Positions 16,649-24,499 of a DNA stretch of 48,734 nucleotides are shown piece by piece (within the stretch, counting starts at the first letter, position 1; each line of letters begins with the position of its first letter). Source of the stretch: Variovorax paradoxus (GTDB lineage: Bacteria > Pseudomonadota > Gammaproteobacteria > Burkholderiales > Burkholderiaceae_C); contig NZ_JAGGNU010000013.1 of NCBI RefSeq assembly GCF_018614915.1, forward strand, positions 1-48,734, in the 5' to 3' direction. A model generated the notes under the pieces. That model was given only the letters and a program-made list of their open reading frames with translations. It searched no databases and was not told the DNA's origin. The position numbers were made by a program, and so were the translations under genes.

Positions 16649-17943
16649 GCACGACTCGTCGAACAACGGCTGCGGGGAGCGACTCCGATGATCCCGAGGG
16701 CTTCTGCATGTATCGCACCGAGGCCTCTCAAGACTCCTTTCAGGTGGTGGAGATCTTGCTTCCCATCGCGCTGCAATGGCGCCTGGTCGAGGAACGTCGA
16801 GCACTGGCACGGAGTCGCGAGGAGGAAAGACGCGTCTCGGCCTTGGAGCGCCTGCGCACCGACCGCGATGCAACGCGGGCTGCCGTGGGACCTGCCCCCC
16901 ACTCGCCTCAAGGACCGGAAGGCCAACTCGCATTCATCAAGCAGTTTGAGCGCGGCGTGGCGCATCGCGATCGGAGGCGACGTCACCCCGTGTTGAAAGC
17001 TGATGAGGTCCTCCGCGTCCTTGCCAAGACGGCAACCGTGCGAAACAGAGACGAGTACAAGCGCGAGCTTGAGCTCATGGAGAAGGTGAAGTTCTCGGGC
17101 GCGCTTAGAGAAGTCGCCAATCCCGCTCGTCATCCGGATCAGTGGGCACGGGCGGTGGCGGATTTGCGCGCGTCCCACCCACACTTTGTGACTGTCACCG
17201 ACTTCGTCGTCGAGCATGTGGCGCTGTCGCTGAGCAGCAAGGGGCCGATCTGGATTCCGCCAATCCATATGTGGGGGCCACCTGGGATCGGCAAGTCTCA
17301 CTATGCAAACGATCTGGCGCTTGCGCTCGGTGCTCCGCTGCGGCGCCAATCCATGGAGAACGCTCAAACCACCTCCTTGCTACTCGGCACCGAGCGGCAT
17401 TGGAGTACCGCATGTCCTGGCGCGGTGTTCGATGAGATCGTCTTGGGGAGATTCGCGAACCCGGTTTTTCTGATCGACGAGCTCGACAAGGCTCCGACGA
17501 ACTCAACCTATGACCCGCTGAAACCGCTGCATTCCTTGCTGGAGCCGCTTACAGCCTCGACGATACGCGATGCCGCGCTAGACATCACATTCGACGCAAG
17601 CTTGGCCATCTATATCGCAGCTTCCAACGACCCAACGAAAATTCCTGAATCCCTGCGATCGAGGTTCTCGGAGTTTGAGATTCCGGTTCCGCGCGGAGAG
17701 CAGGCCCTTCAAATCGCGCAAGTTGTGGCGACTCGCACTGTTGAGAAGTTGTTGGTACCAGACTTTCTCCCGCCCGAACCGCGGTTGGCATACCGGCTTG
17801 CCCACCTTACGCCTCGAGCGATCCGAAAGGCGATACAACGTGCGGTGGCACGTGCGATCGTCAACGACCGCAGGTATCTGAAACCTTCCGATCTGCCCGT
17901 CGATGTGCTCGACGATGACGAGGCAAAGATCGTGCTGCACTGA
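16645..17943 (+). CDS. Lon-like AAA+ ATPase without a protease domain
   Basis: A 432-residue protein. The N-terminal ~200 residues are charged and helical. The AAA+ module follows: Walker A MWGPPGIGKSH (~209-219), Walker B VFLIDELDKA (~274-283), sensor-1 Asn in IAASNDP (~328) and arginine-finger candidates in ESLRSRF (~338-341). The wording around Walker B and LLEPLTASTIRDAALDITFD is Lon-like, but no Ser-Lys peptidase domain follows. The GTG start at 16645 overlaps the upstream stop. It probably remodels or unfolds a partner encoded in the operon; the target is unknown. Confidence 0.8.
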   Translation: MSTTRRTTAAGSDSDDPEGFCMYRTEASQDSFQVVEILLPIALQWRLVEERRALARSREEERRVSALERLRTDRDATRAAVGPAPHSPQGPEGQLAFIKQFERGVAHRDRRRRHPVLKADEVLRVLAKTATVRNRDEYKRELELMEKVKFSGALREVANPARHPDQWARAVADLRASHPHFVTVTDFVVEHVALSLSSKGPIWIPPIHMWGPPGIGKSHYANDLALALGAPLRRQSMENAQTTSLLLGTERHWSTACPGAVFDEIVLGRFANPVFLIDELDKAPTNSTYDPLKPLHSLLEPLTASTIRDAALDITFDASLAIYIAASNDPTKIPESLRSRFSEFEIPVPRGEQALQIAQVVATRTVEKLLVPDFLPPEPRLAYRLAHLTPRAIRKAIQRAVARAIVNDRRYLKPSDLPVDVLDDDEAKIVLH

Positions 17944-17958
17944 CGTACGGAGGTAGAC

Positions 17959-18165
17959 ATGAGAGCTGGACAACATAGCGACCCCGACGATGCCTATACA
18001 ACGGCGCTGCCGATGAAAGACACAGCTGGCAGCTGCTATTCTTTCTGGAGAGTCAAGCGGACTCTCTCGCAGGGCTTACGCCGCGCACCGCCTTGGAGCG
18101 CGGTGTTGCCGTCGGACGAGTGCTGGCTGCTGCTGTCGCCCATGCTCACTGAGGTGCGGACATGA
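17959..18165 (+). CDS. Small uncharacterised protein
   Basis: A 68-residue frame begins at ATG 17959 with a good GGAGGTAG ribosome binding site and ends in an ATGA overlap with the phosphoesterase gene. The start is acidic, the middle basic (RVKRTLSQGLRR) and the C-terminus hydrophobic (CWLLLSPMLTEV). I recognise no family. The binding site and coupled ends make it likely to be translated. Confidence 0.6.
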   Translation: MRAGQHSDPDDAYTTALPMKDTAGSCYSFWRVKRTLSQGLRRAPPWSAVLPSDECWLLLSPMLTEVRT

Positions 18166-19001
18166 GGCTCCTCATCTTGTCCGACCTTCACGCTGAGTTC
18201 GAGACCTTCGAGGTTCAGCCGGACCTCGACTACGACGTGGCCATCCTTGCGGGCGACATCGTGGCGCCCGGTCGGGCGGTGGCTCGTTGGCTGCGAGCGC
18301 CGACACGCTTCGGCGACAAGCCAGTCATTCACGTCGCCGGCAACCACGAATACTACGAAACGGTGCTGTCTCAAGAACTAGTCAACATGCGCTCTGAGGC
18401 GCGGGATCAGGGCGTTCACTACCTTGATTGCGACCAGGTCGTGCTTGCCGGCGTGCGCTTCCTTGGCTGTACGCTGTGGACCGACTTTCGGCTACGCATT
18501 GACGATCACGGATTCGCAGGTCAAGCGGTGCGACTCTTATCAGACCGGTACCGTTCAATGGCGGAGTGCTCCCGCCATCTCGCTGATTACGTGGCCATCC
18601 GTGTCGAAGATCCGCACACCACGAACTCGATGGGAACGCGGCGCTTGGTTCCAATGGACACCTTGCGGCTCCACCGGCGACATCGATCCTGGTTGCGCGC
18701 GAGGCTGGAAGAGCCGTTTGGCGGGCCGACGGTTGTTGTGACACATCATGCGCCACATCGAGGATCGCTCGCCCCTAGGTTTGCAGACGACTGGGCTTCC
18801 GGGGGCTTCGTAAACGAAATGCGACCCGAATTTTTCCGGGTCCCCAGGCTCTGGGTGCACGGCCACACCCACGATAGCTTCGATTACGAAGTTGAAGGCT
18901 GTCGGATCGTATGCAACCCTCGCGGGTACCTAAACTGGCACGGCGAGTTCGAGAACAAGGCATTCAATCCTGGCTTGGTGGTGGGGGTCGAGCCCCCATG
19001 A
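18162..19001 (+). CDS. Calcineurin-like metallophosphoesterase
   Basis: A 279-residue enzyme with the full set of dimetal phosphoesterase motifs in order: SDLHAE (D8, H10), AGDIVAPG, AGNHEYYE, VTHHAPH and HGHTHDSFDY. Family members hydrolyse phosphomonoesters or phosphodiesters, including cyclic nucleotides and nucleic acids; the substrate cannot be told here. It overlaps both neighbours by ATGA, which places it firmly in the operon with the Lon-like ATPase. In a defence setting it could be a nuclease or a nucleotide-signal hydrolase, but that is speculation. Confidence 0.88.
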   Translation: MRLLILSDLHAEFETFEVQPDLDYDVAILAGDIVAPGRAVARWLRAPTRFGDKPVIHVAGNHEYYETVLSQELVNMRSEARDQGVHYLDCDQVVLAGVRFLGCTLWTDFRLRIDDHGFAGQAVRLLSDRYRSMAECSRHLADYVAIRVEDPHTTNSMGTRRLVPMDTLRLHRRHRSWLRARLEEPFGGPTVVVTHHAPHRGSLAPRFADDWASGGFVNEMRPEFFRVPRLWVHGHTHDSFDYEVEGCRIVCNPRGYLNWHGEFENKAFNPGLVVGVEPP

Positions 19002-19201
19002 ACGAGAGGAATCGTCCGGGGAGTGCAGAGGCGTCATTGTTGGCCTTGGCGACTGATGTTTTCGGTGTCGGCGCCCACGCTTGGTTGGAGACCCCGCATC
19101 AGCTCCTCTCGGGTGCAACGCCGTCCGCGTTCGCGGCTGACGGTGGCACGGAAAGGGTGCGATCAATCCTCTTGGCGACCCAGCACGGGGGAGTTGTATG
19201 A
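18998..19201 (+). CDS. MbcA/ParS-type (DUF2384-like) domain protein
   Basis: This 67-residue protein matches the toxin-binding half of Xre/MbcA/ParS antitoxins: LATDVFGVGAHAWLETPHQL, LSGATPSAFAADGG and VRSILLATQHG. The N-terminal HTH found in full-length antitoxins is absent. Such domains normally cap RES- or similar NAD-targeting toxins, yet no toxin gene follows. Its start overlaps the phosphoesterase stop (ATGA). It may serve as an inhibitor or adaptor within this operon, or it may be the relic of a toxin-antitoxin pair. Confidence 0.7.
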   Translation: MNERNRPGSAEASLLALATDVFGVGAHAWLETPHQLLSGATPSAFAADGGTERVRSILLATQHGGVV

Positions 19202-19568
19202 GGTGACGCGCTCACGGACGCGTCTTCCAATGGTGCGCCGGCGCGATCGCTGGCACGATGATAGTCCGTGATCGCCGACTACATCGATCATGCCGGGCTC
19301 GTAGGAGCTTCGCGAAAGGCTGTGCGAGGGTGACTCACAGTTGCACAGTTGGCGTTCCAGAAGTCGCTCGATCTCCGCGGCAACTGCTGCAGGGATGCGC
19401 TCACGCGCTTCTTGTGAGACGGCGATCTGCCGATCGACAACAACTGAGTAGACAACCGCATCCGGCGTCAGCGATGAATGCAGCGGCTACAAGGGGCCTG
19501 CTTCGCCCCATGAACCGAGCCAACGCCGCAGGCATCCAGGCTGTTGGCGTATGTCAGGGAGCGAGCCC
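19202..19568. other. Gene-free gap with a possible gene fragment on the minus strand
   Basis: No intact gene is visible. On the minus strand a frame without a usable start codon encodes a plausible coding-like stretch (DAVVYSVVVDRQIAVSQE followed by a helical IERLLERQL), which may be the remains of a gene truncated during module exchange. No RES-type toxin is found after the MbcA/ParS-type gene. Confidence 0.35.
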
Positions 19569-21185
19569 TCAAGAGGAATCGCCCCTCTTTGTCGAGCTGA
19601 ACAGGTAGACAATGCTCGCAGCCCAGAAGTACTCCATTGTGCCGAAACCCACTCGAGCCAATGAGAGGAGACGACTTGGCGTCACAACTTTCTCTTGCTT
19701 TGTGAGTTCGTTCATCGCCCACAACAGGACACGCAGGTGAAAATGCCTGATCGACTCGAAGAGGATGTCCGTTCCTTGCGGCTCCCTTCGGTTCAAAGCC
19801 AGGACACGGCCTCTCATCATGCCGACTGCCGCGGCCGCGTGTTCAAGAGTGAACTTGATGGGGCGCCCCGGCCTCGCGAACCACCCTGCCATGGCGCTGC
19901 CGATTGACGTCCTGAGCGCCGCATCCCGAGCAAGGGTGCGCTGTTCGCTTATCTCTTTGTGGCGGTCAGAACGCATGGCTTCCAACCACTCTCGATCGCG
20001 ATAGCTCGCCCTCGCACAGGCCTCGTCCCTGTGATTCGAGACTGAGTTGCATAATGTCTCCCGGTCCTCGGTCACTGAAGGCACTCGCAGTTCCGCGCGA
20101 GGGCGCGATCCGATTTTCCCTTCAAGCCATCGAAGGTCGACTAGAACAAAGAACCAGAAGAGATACCGGGAGCCTTGCTGGAGACTTTTCCAAGTAACGC
20201 GTTCCCCGGAACGCATCTTGGCCAGCACAATCCTACGAGCCTGAGACGTACTCTTGATCTGAGCGTTCTTCTTTCTTGTCGCATCGGTTCTCGGGTCGGA
20301 TTGGCCAATCGCCTTGTCAGCGGCTTCGTAGGTGAATCCCAGCGCGACTAGGCAGGCGCAGAGAGTCGGCATGTTCTCTCTCGAGAGATGTATTTGATCT
20401 GGCAATGTTGAGCTGCGGCGCCAAGAATTCATCAAAGGTCCGAACTTTTTCCGAAGCAAGTCGATCGGACGTATCTCTCGAACTTGACAAGTATGCGCAA
20501 TAAACCCAGCGACCTCACTGGCTGGTCTCGGTGCGAAATGTGAATTCAGGCACTCATGCTCGAAGCGCGCAAGGTGAATGAACGGGGAGAGGTCGCCCGG
20601 CCGGGTTCCGACGTGGCTTCCTAGGTCGTATCCGCAGCTCTCACACCGCAGCGGGAGATGAACCAGTTCCATCCTTGGCACAAGCACTTTGTCGCAGCCA
20701 GGACATCGATTCAGGAGCACCACGCCGTGCATGTGGCACACGAGAGACCCTGGAAGTTGATGACTTCGGCGAAGTATCGGAATGCACTTCGGGGTCTTGT
20801 AGTCGTCGGCAAGACACGCCGGGCAAATCCTGAGTTGCAACAGTGTGTGGGACATCGCGAAGAGAAGCGCCTGGGCCGCGGGCAGTGGCGATGGGGCTTC
20901 GATTTCTGAGCTTGGAAGCCGATAGAAGCGCACCCAGTACGGCTTAGTGCTCAGCTGTCCGACCATGTCGTCGAGACCGATCCCCAACTTCTCCGCCAGC
21001 TGGACCCAGGACGGCGTCAGATCGCTGATGTCCATGATCTGGGCGCCGCAGTTGTTCTTCTTGAATCCCAACCAACTCATAAACGTGTGCCTGAAACGCA
21101 CCCCATTTTCTCTTGCTATGCGAGAAAAGTAGTTGCCTGCAAGTTCGTCCGTCTCCCACTCCGGCATACTTGGAAAGGCGAGCAT
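19569..21185 (-). CDS. tniQ: Second TniQ-family protein of the Tn7-like transposon
   Basis: A 538-residue TniQ protein. It begins with FPSMPEWETDELAGNYFSRI, typical of TniQ N-termini, and continues with a zinc-ribbon set: CPACLADD, then a HQLPGSLVCHMHGVVLLN block, CPGC and CESCG. The long C-terminal part has no clear motif. TniQ/TnsD proteins choose the target and recruit TnsC. Tn7-like elements often carry two, one for the fixed site and one for an alternative target such as mobile plasmids; this copy could be the latter. ATG 21185 avoids overlap with tnsD; ATG 21218 is possible. Confidence 0.85.
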   Translation of the reverse strand: MLAFPSMPEWETDELAGNYFSRIARENGVRFRHTFMSWLGFKKNNCGAQIMDISDLTPSWVQLAEKLGIGLDDMVGQLSTKPYWVRFYRLPSSEIEAPSPLPAAQALLFAMSHTLLQLRICPACLADDYKTPKCIPILRRSHQLPGSLVCHMHGVVLLNRCPGCDKVLVPRMELVHLPLRCESCGYDLGSHVGTRPGDLSPFIHLARFEHECLNSHFAPRPASEVAGFIAHTCQVREIRPIDLLRKKFGPLMNSWRRSSTLPDQIHLSRENMPTLCACLVALGFTYEAADKAIGQSDPRTDATRKKNAQIKSTSQARRIVLAKMRSGERVTWKSLQQGSRYLFWFFVLVDLRWLEGKIGSRPRAELRVPSVTEDRETLCNSVSNHRDEACARASYRDREWLEAMRSDRHKEISEQRTLARDAALRTSIGSAMAGWFARPGRPIKFTLEHAAAAVGMMRGRVLALNRREPQGTDILFESIRHFHLRVLLWAMNELTKQEKVVTPSRLLSLARVGFGTMEYFWAASIVYLFSSTKRGDSS

Positions 21186-21189
21186 GCGT

Positions 21190-23010
21190 CTATTCCGTCC
21201 TTTCCGTTCTGATTTCATTGGTCGGCGGGGGCTGGCGCAGACCGGCCATTTTCAGAGCCTTCCACTGCAGGAAGAATCCGTCCGAATCGACCAAGCTCTC
21301 TGACGCGTTTGCATAGCGCAGTTTCTGGAAGGATTCGACGCTCTCGGAACAAGTTAGTAGCGCTTCCCTGGTTCGGGGAAGGCGATACAAATGAGTTCGT
21401 ATCGAGCTCTCGGGTCCTGCCCGCCGCAACAATGCCGACGGGGACAGTCTCTTCCTCGGCGATCGAGTGCGCTGATCGGCTGTTACCGCGGCGATGCGCC
21501 GTGCGTAGTTCTCATCGCGCTTCTCCCAGTCGATACAGGACCGGCGCAACTTTCGACCACCGAGCTGGGGCGAGCGTCCTTGACCGACCGTCAACCATTC
21601 CCGATCGTGGCGATAGAGCCAGGCATAGGCAGCGCCGTCCAGCACGCGACGTTGCCTGACGGAGGAAGCAATCAGGCCCGTGCTTACCCACCTCTTGCGA
21701 TAGCGGACGACGGCGTTGGCCGTCATGATCGTAGTTGGCGGAGGTTGAACCCCCATCGCATAACGGATTCGATACACCGAGCTCAATGAGATGTGCGCTT
21801 CCTCAGCCACTTGAGTCGGCGGAGCCCCAGCAGAAAGCCGCTGCCGGATGGTGGCCAAACGCTCCGGCGCCAATGTCTTGGGCCGTTCCGAGATCGGGAG
21901 ACCGAGGGCGCGTCTGCGCGTGACCACCGTGGTCACGGAAAGGCCCAGTTCGAGCGCCGCTTCCCGGCAGCTGACATTGCAATCGGAGATGTCGAGAGGA
22001 GGAACGGGATCGACGATGTCCAATGGACCCGGCGCGACGTCAACGAGGTCGTCCACTTGAGCGTTCGCCGCTGCCGCATATGCAGCGAATGAGCCGAACA
22101 GGAGGTTGATAAGGACGATGTGCGTCAGGGGGTGGCACAGCCTCCCTCGGTCCCGAAGGAGGCCGTATAGCCATCCCAGGACAGGTCCCGTGCGATCGGA
22201 GATCCGTCCTCCGACCGACCAGCCGCGAAAGCCGTCGTTGGCCTCCAGAATCAGCGAGGAGAGTTCCGCCCATCGAATCCGCCCCGAGCTGCTGGAAAGT
22301 CCCAATTCCTTCAGCCTGCCCCGGTAGGTGGCAGTACATAGATCGCCGGTAAGTTTGGGGTTCTTTGACCAAAGCGCATCGCACGAGGTCATGGAAAAAC
22401 TCGTCAGAGGGCAGAGGGAAGAATGCGCGACTATGACGGGAGCGCCTGCCATTGGCGGAAGACGAAGAGCGCTGCGTCCGCTGTCCTCGCTTTGAACGAA
22501 GTGCTCGATGAGAGGAGTGTGGTGGATCGGGCAGATCACGACACCTGGCAGCAAATGGGCTCGGTGCCAGTAGAGGACGCCTTCGGTGTCCCAGGACAGC
22601 CGATCGCATTCGATGCACGAGCGAAAAGTTGCGCTGGCAGAAAACCTGTGAGCCACCAGGCCAAGCCAAGTCTTCAACGAGCTTCCGGGGCCGTGCGCTG
22701 CGCGTTGAACGAGCTCCTTCCAACGTTCGGCGGGAACGAACGGCCGATGGTAGGGATACTGAGTCGTTTTCTCCAAGACCTCCGCGACTGTCGGGTAGGG
22801 GGTGACTTCAGGCCATAGCGCGAGCATCGATGTGAGTTGTGAAGGGAGATCGGCGCTGGAGACGGCCTTCATGTCCCCGAAGAGGGCATGCACAAAACGT
22901 CGGCTTGAACCCTCGCAGCAGTTGTAGGCGTTCACACGCCCCACATGGCTGTAGAGCGTTTCATCTTTCAGATGACGAGGCGCGAAGGGTACGGGGCCTT
23001 TGGGAACCAT
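21190..23010 (-). CDS. tnsD: TnsD/TniQ target-site selector, probably glmS-specific
   Basis: A 606-residue TniQ-family protein. The N-terminal TniQ domain (APRHLKDETLYSHVGRVNAY) is followed by zinc-ligand patterns (CIECDRLSWDTEGVLYWH, then LLPGVVICPIHHTPLI). A long C-terminal region has HTH-like segments (SCREAALELGLSVTTVVTRR and LSAGAPPTQVAEEAHISLSS). In Tn7, TnsD binds the 3' end of glmS and recruits TnsC. The location of this element next to glmS and the size of the protein fit that role. The start at 23010 removes a basic N-terminal extension that overlaps tnsC. Confidence 0.87.
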   Translation of the reverse strand: MVPKGPVPFAPRHLKDETLYSHVGRVNAYNCCEGSSRRFVHALFGDMKAVSSADLPSQLTSMLALWPEVTPYPTVAEVLEKTTQYPYHRPFVPAERWKELVQRAAHGPGSSLKTWLGLVAHRFSASATFRSCIECDRLSWDTEGVLYWHRAHLLPGVVICPIHHTPLIEHFVQSEDSGRSALRLPPMAGAPVIVAHSSLCPLTSFSMTSCDALWSKNPKLTGDLCTATYRGRLKELGLSSSSGRIRWAELSSLILEANDGFRGWSVGGRISDRTGPVLGWLYGLLRDRGRLCHPLTHIVLINLLFGSFAAYAAAANAQVDDLVDVAPGPLDIVDPVPPLDISDCNVSCREAALELGLSVTTVVTRRRALGLPISERPKTLAPERLATIRQRLSAGAPPTQVAEEAHISLSSVYRIRYAMGVQPPPTTIMTANAVVRYRKRWVSTGLIASSVRQRRVLDGAAYAWLYRHDREWLTVGQGRSPQLGGRKLRRSCIDWEKRDENYARRIAAVTADQRTRSPRKRLSPSALLRRAGPESSIRTHLYRLPRTREALLTCSESVESFQKLRYANASESLVDSDGFFLQWKALKMAGLRQPPPTNEIRTERTE

Positions 23011-23023
23011 GACGAATGTCCGT

Positions 23024-24499
23024 TCAAAATGAAGGCTTGACCGAAGGAAGCCCACTGGACTTGATCGGCGGCGGCTTCGAGGCTGACCGCACGTCAGTGT
23101 TCGTGCTTGCCTTCGCCTCCGCTTTAGTGCTGGTCGTGCGCTTCTTACTCGCGTGCGCGCCAGGCTGCTTCTCTTGCCCCTTGCCTTGCTCTTCCAGTTC
23201 CGGGAACTCGGGTTCATCTTCGCCGCTTTCCGCTTCCTCACGGGCCCATCCGAGTTGGTCTTGAAGCTCCATCAAGCCGCTTTTGGGGATCAGGTCGTCA
23301 AACTTCTGGAGGTCAGCCGCCTTACCGGAAAGCAGCGCATTGATCGCTGGCTTGAGAAGGATCATGTCTGTTTCGGCGACCCTCTGGAAGGACAATTCGT
23401 CGACGGTCTCCCGTTCGCCGATTTCTTGTCGCTGCGCCAGAGCAAAGGCCATCGAGGTGAATGCCGGATTTCCGCCGCTGCATTTGTGCCACGCGTCGAG
23501 GATTTCTTTCGTAAGCGGGCCGGGATGTTTGACGATCTGGTAGGGCCACAGGGCTGTGGCGAGTGCAATCCACTGCAGATCGTTTCGGCGCATGACGGGA
23601 AACTTGCTCGTTCCCCCTGAGGTCAGTTTCCGGATATTTCTCACACTCTGCGCGATCACCGGCTCCAACGCGGGGGTCGCGGACAGGAGCAGCGACACGC
23701 CTGCGATCTCGAGAACTTGGCTCAACAGGTTCAGTACCATTTCGGCCTGTGTCCCCCGTGCTGCTCGCAGGTGCTGAACGTCATCAATGAAGATCAACCC
23801 AAGCGACACCGCTGTGGCAACCTTGTGAATCAGTAAGGTCATTTGAGCGATGGTGCGGAGCGCCTTGGCTTCCCTGGCGTAGTGGGTATTCCCGAGAATT
23901 CTGTCGATCGTTTCGAAGAACTGGACGCAGAAGCTCAGCAGTGATGCGTCGTGCATAACAGCCAGCGGGATCACGGGGATCTGCCTGCATCTGAAGGGCT
24001 TACCCATGTACTCTGTATGCTCTATCACGCAGCAGTAGGGTGCCAGTACTCCGCTGGCAAGCGTCGTCTTTCCGCCTCCGCTGATAGCCATGATCAGTTG
24101 GCCCAGCGCACTTGATTTGAAGGCGAGCGCCCGGAATGCGTTCTCATCGTTCAGATCCTTGATCGTGGCGATCATGCTCCGGCGCCGCTGGCCGTCCGCC
24201 TTGAATGGATTGCGGCTCAGATATGCCTCTCGAATATTGATCGTCGTGTTTGTGGCCGCACGTCTGTATTCTGCGAATGGGTAGATGAAGGATCCAATCC
24301 GTGCCAGTTCGGCGATCCGAACCAGTTCACCCTTTCTCCTGTCAGCATCCGTGAACTCAGGCGGGTAGTACTCGATGCGGTCGAGGATCTCGTCCTTCGT
24401 GCTCTCCATGAGTGGAAGCGCTTCGATGTACGCGTTTCCGTCGTACTTCCGAACTCCAGTTGGCTTGTACTCGGCAGGGATGGAACGGAACTCAATCAT
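23024..24499 (-). CDS. tnsC: TnsC AAA+ transposition regulator
   Basis: A 491-residue ATPase with Walker A MAISGGGKTTL (~137-147) and Walker B LIFIDDVQHL (D239, D240), matching the TnsC/TniB group. TnsC links the target selector to the TnsAB transposase and gives target immunity. The C-terminal ~80 residues are low-complexity and rich in Lys, Glu, Ser and Pro, likely flexible. The start overlaps the tnsB stop by 4 bp. Confidence 0.92.
   Translation of the reverse strand: MIEFRSIPAEYKPTGVRKYDGNAYIEALPLMESTKDEILDRIEYYPPEFTDADRRKGELVRIAELARIGSFIYPFAEYRRAATNTTINIREAYLSRNPFKADGQRRRSMIATIKDLNDENAFRALAFKSSALGQLIMAISGGGKTTLASGVLAPYCCVIEHTEYMGKPFRCRQIPVIPLAVMHDASLLSFCVQFFETIDRILGNTHYAREAKALRTIAQMTLLIHKVATAVSLGLIFIDDVQHLRAARGTQAEMVLNLLSQVLEIAGVSLLLSATPALEPVIAQSVRNIRKLTSGGTSKFPVMRRNDLQWIALATALWPYQIVKHPGPLTKEILDAWHKCSGGNPAFTSMAFALAQRQEIGERETVDELSFQRVAETDMILLKPAINALLSGKAADLQKFDDLIPKSGLMELQDQLGWAREEAESGEDEPEFPELEEQGKGQEKQPGAHASKKRTTSTKAEAKASTNTDVRSASKPPPIKSSGLPSVKPSF

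Noticed and set aside
19202..19568. RES-type toxin expected after the MbcA/ParS-type gene
   Set aside because: No frame after 19201 shows the RES Arg, Glu and Ser pattern or suitable length.
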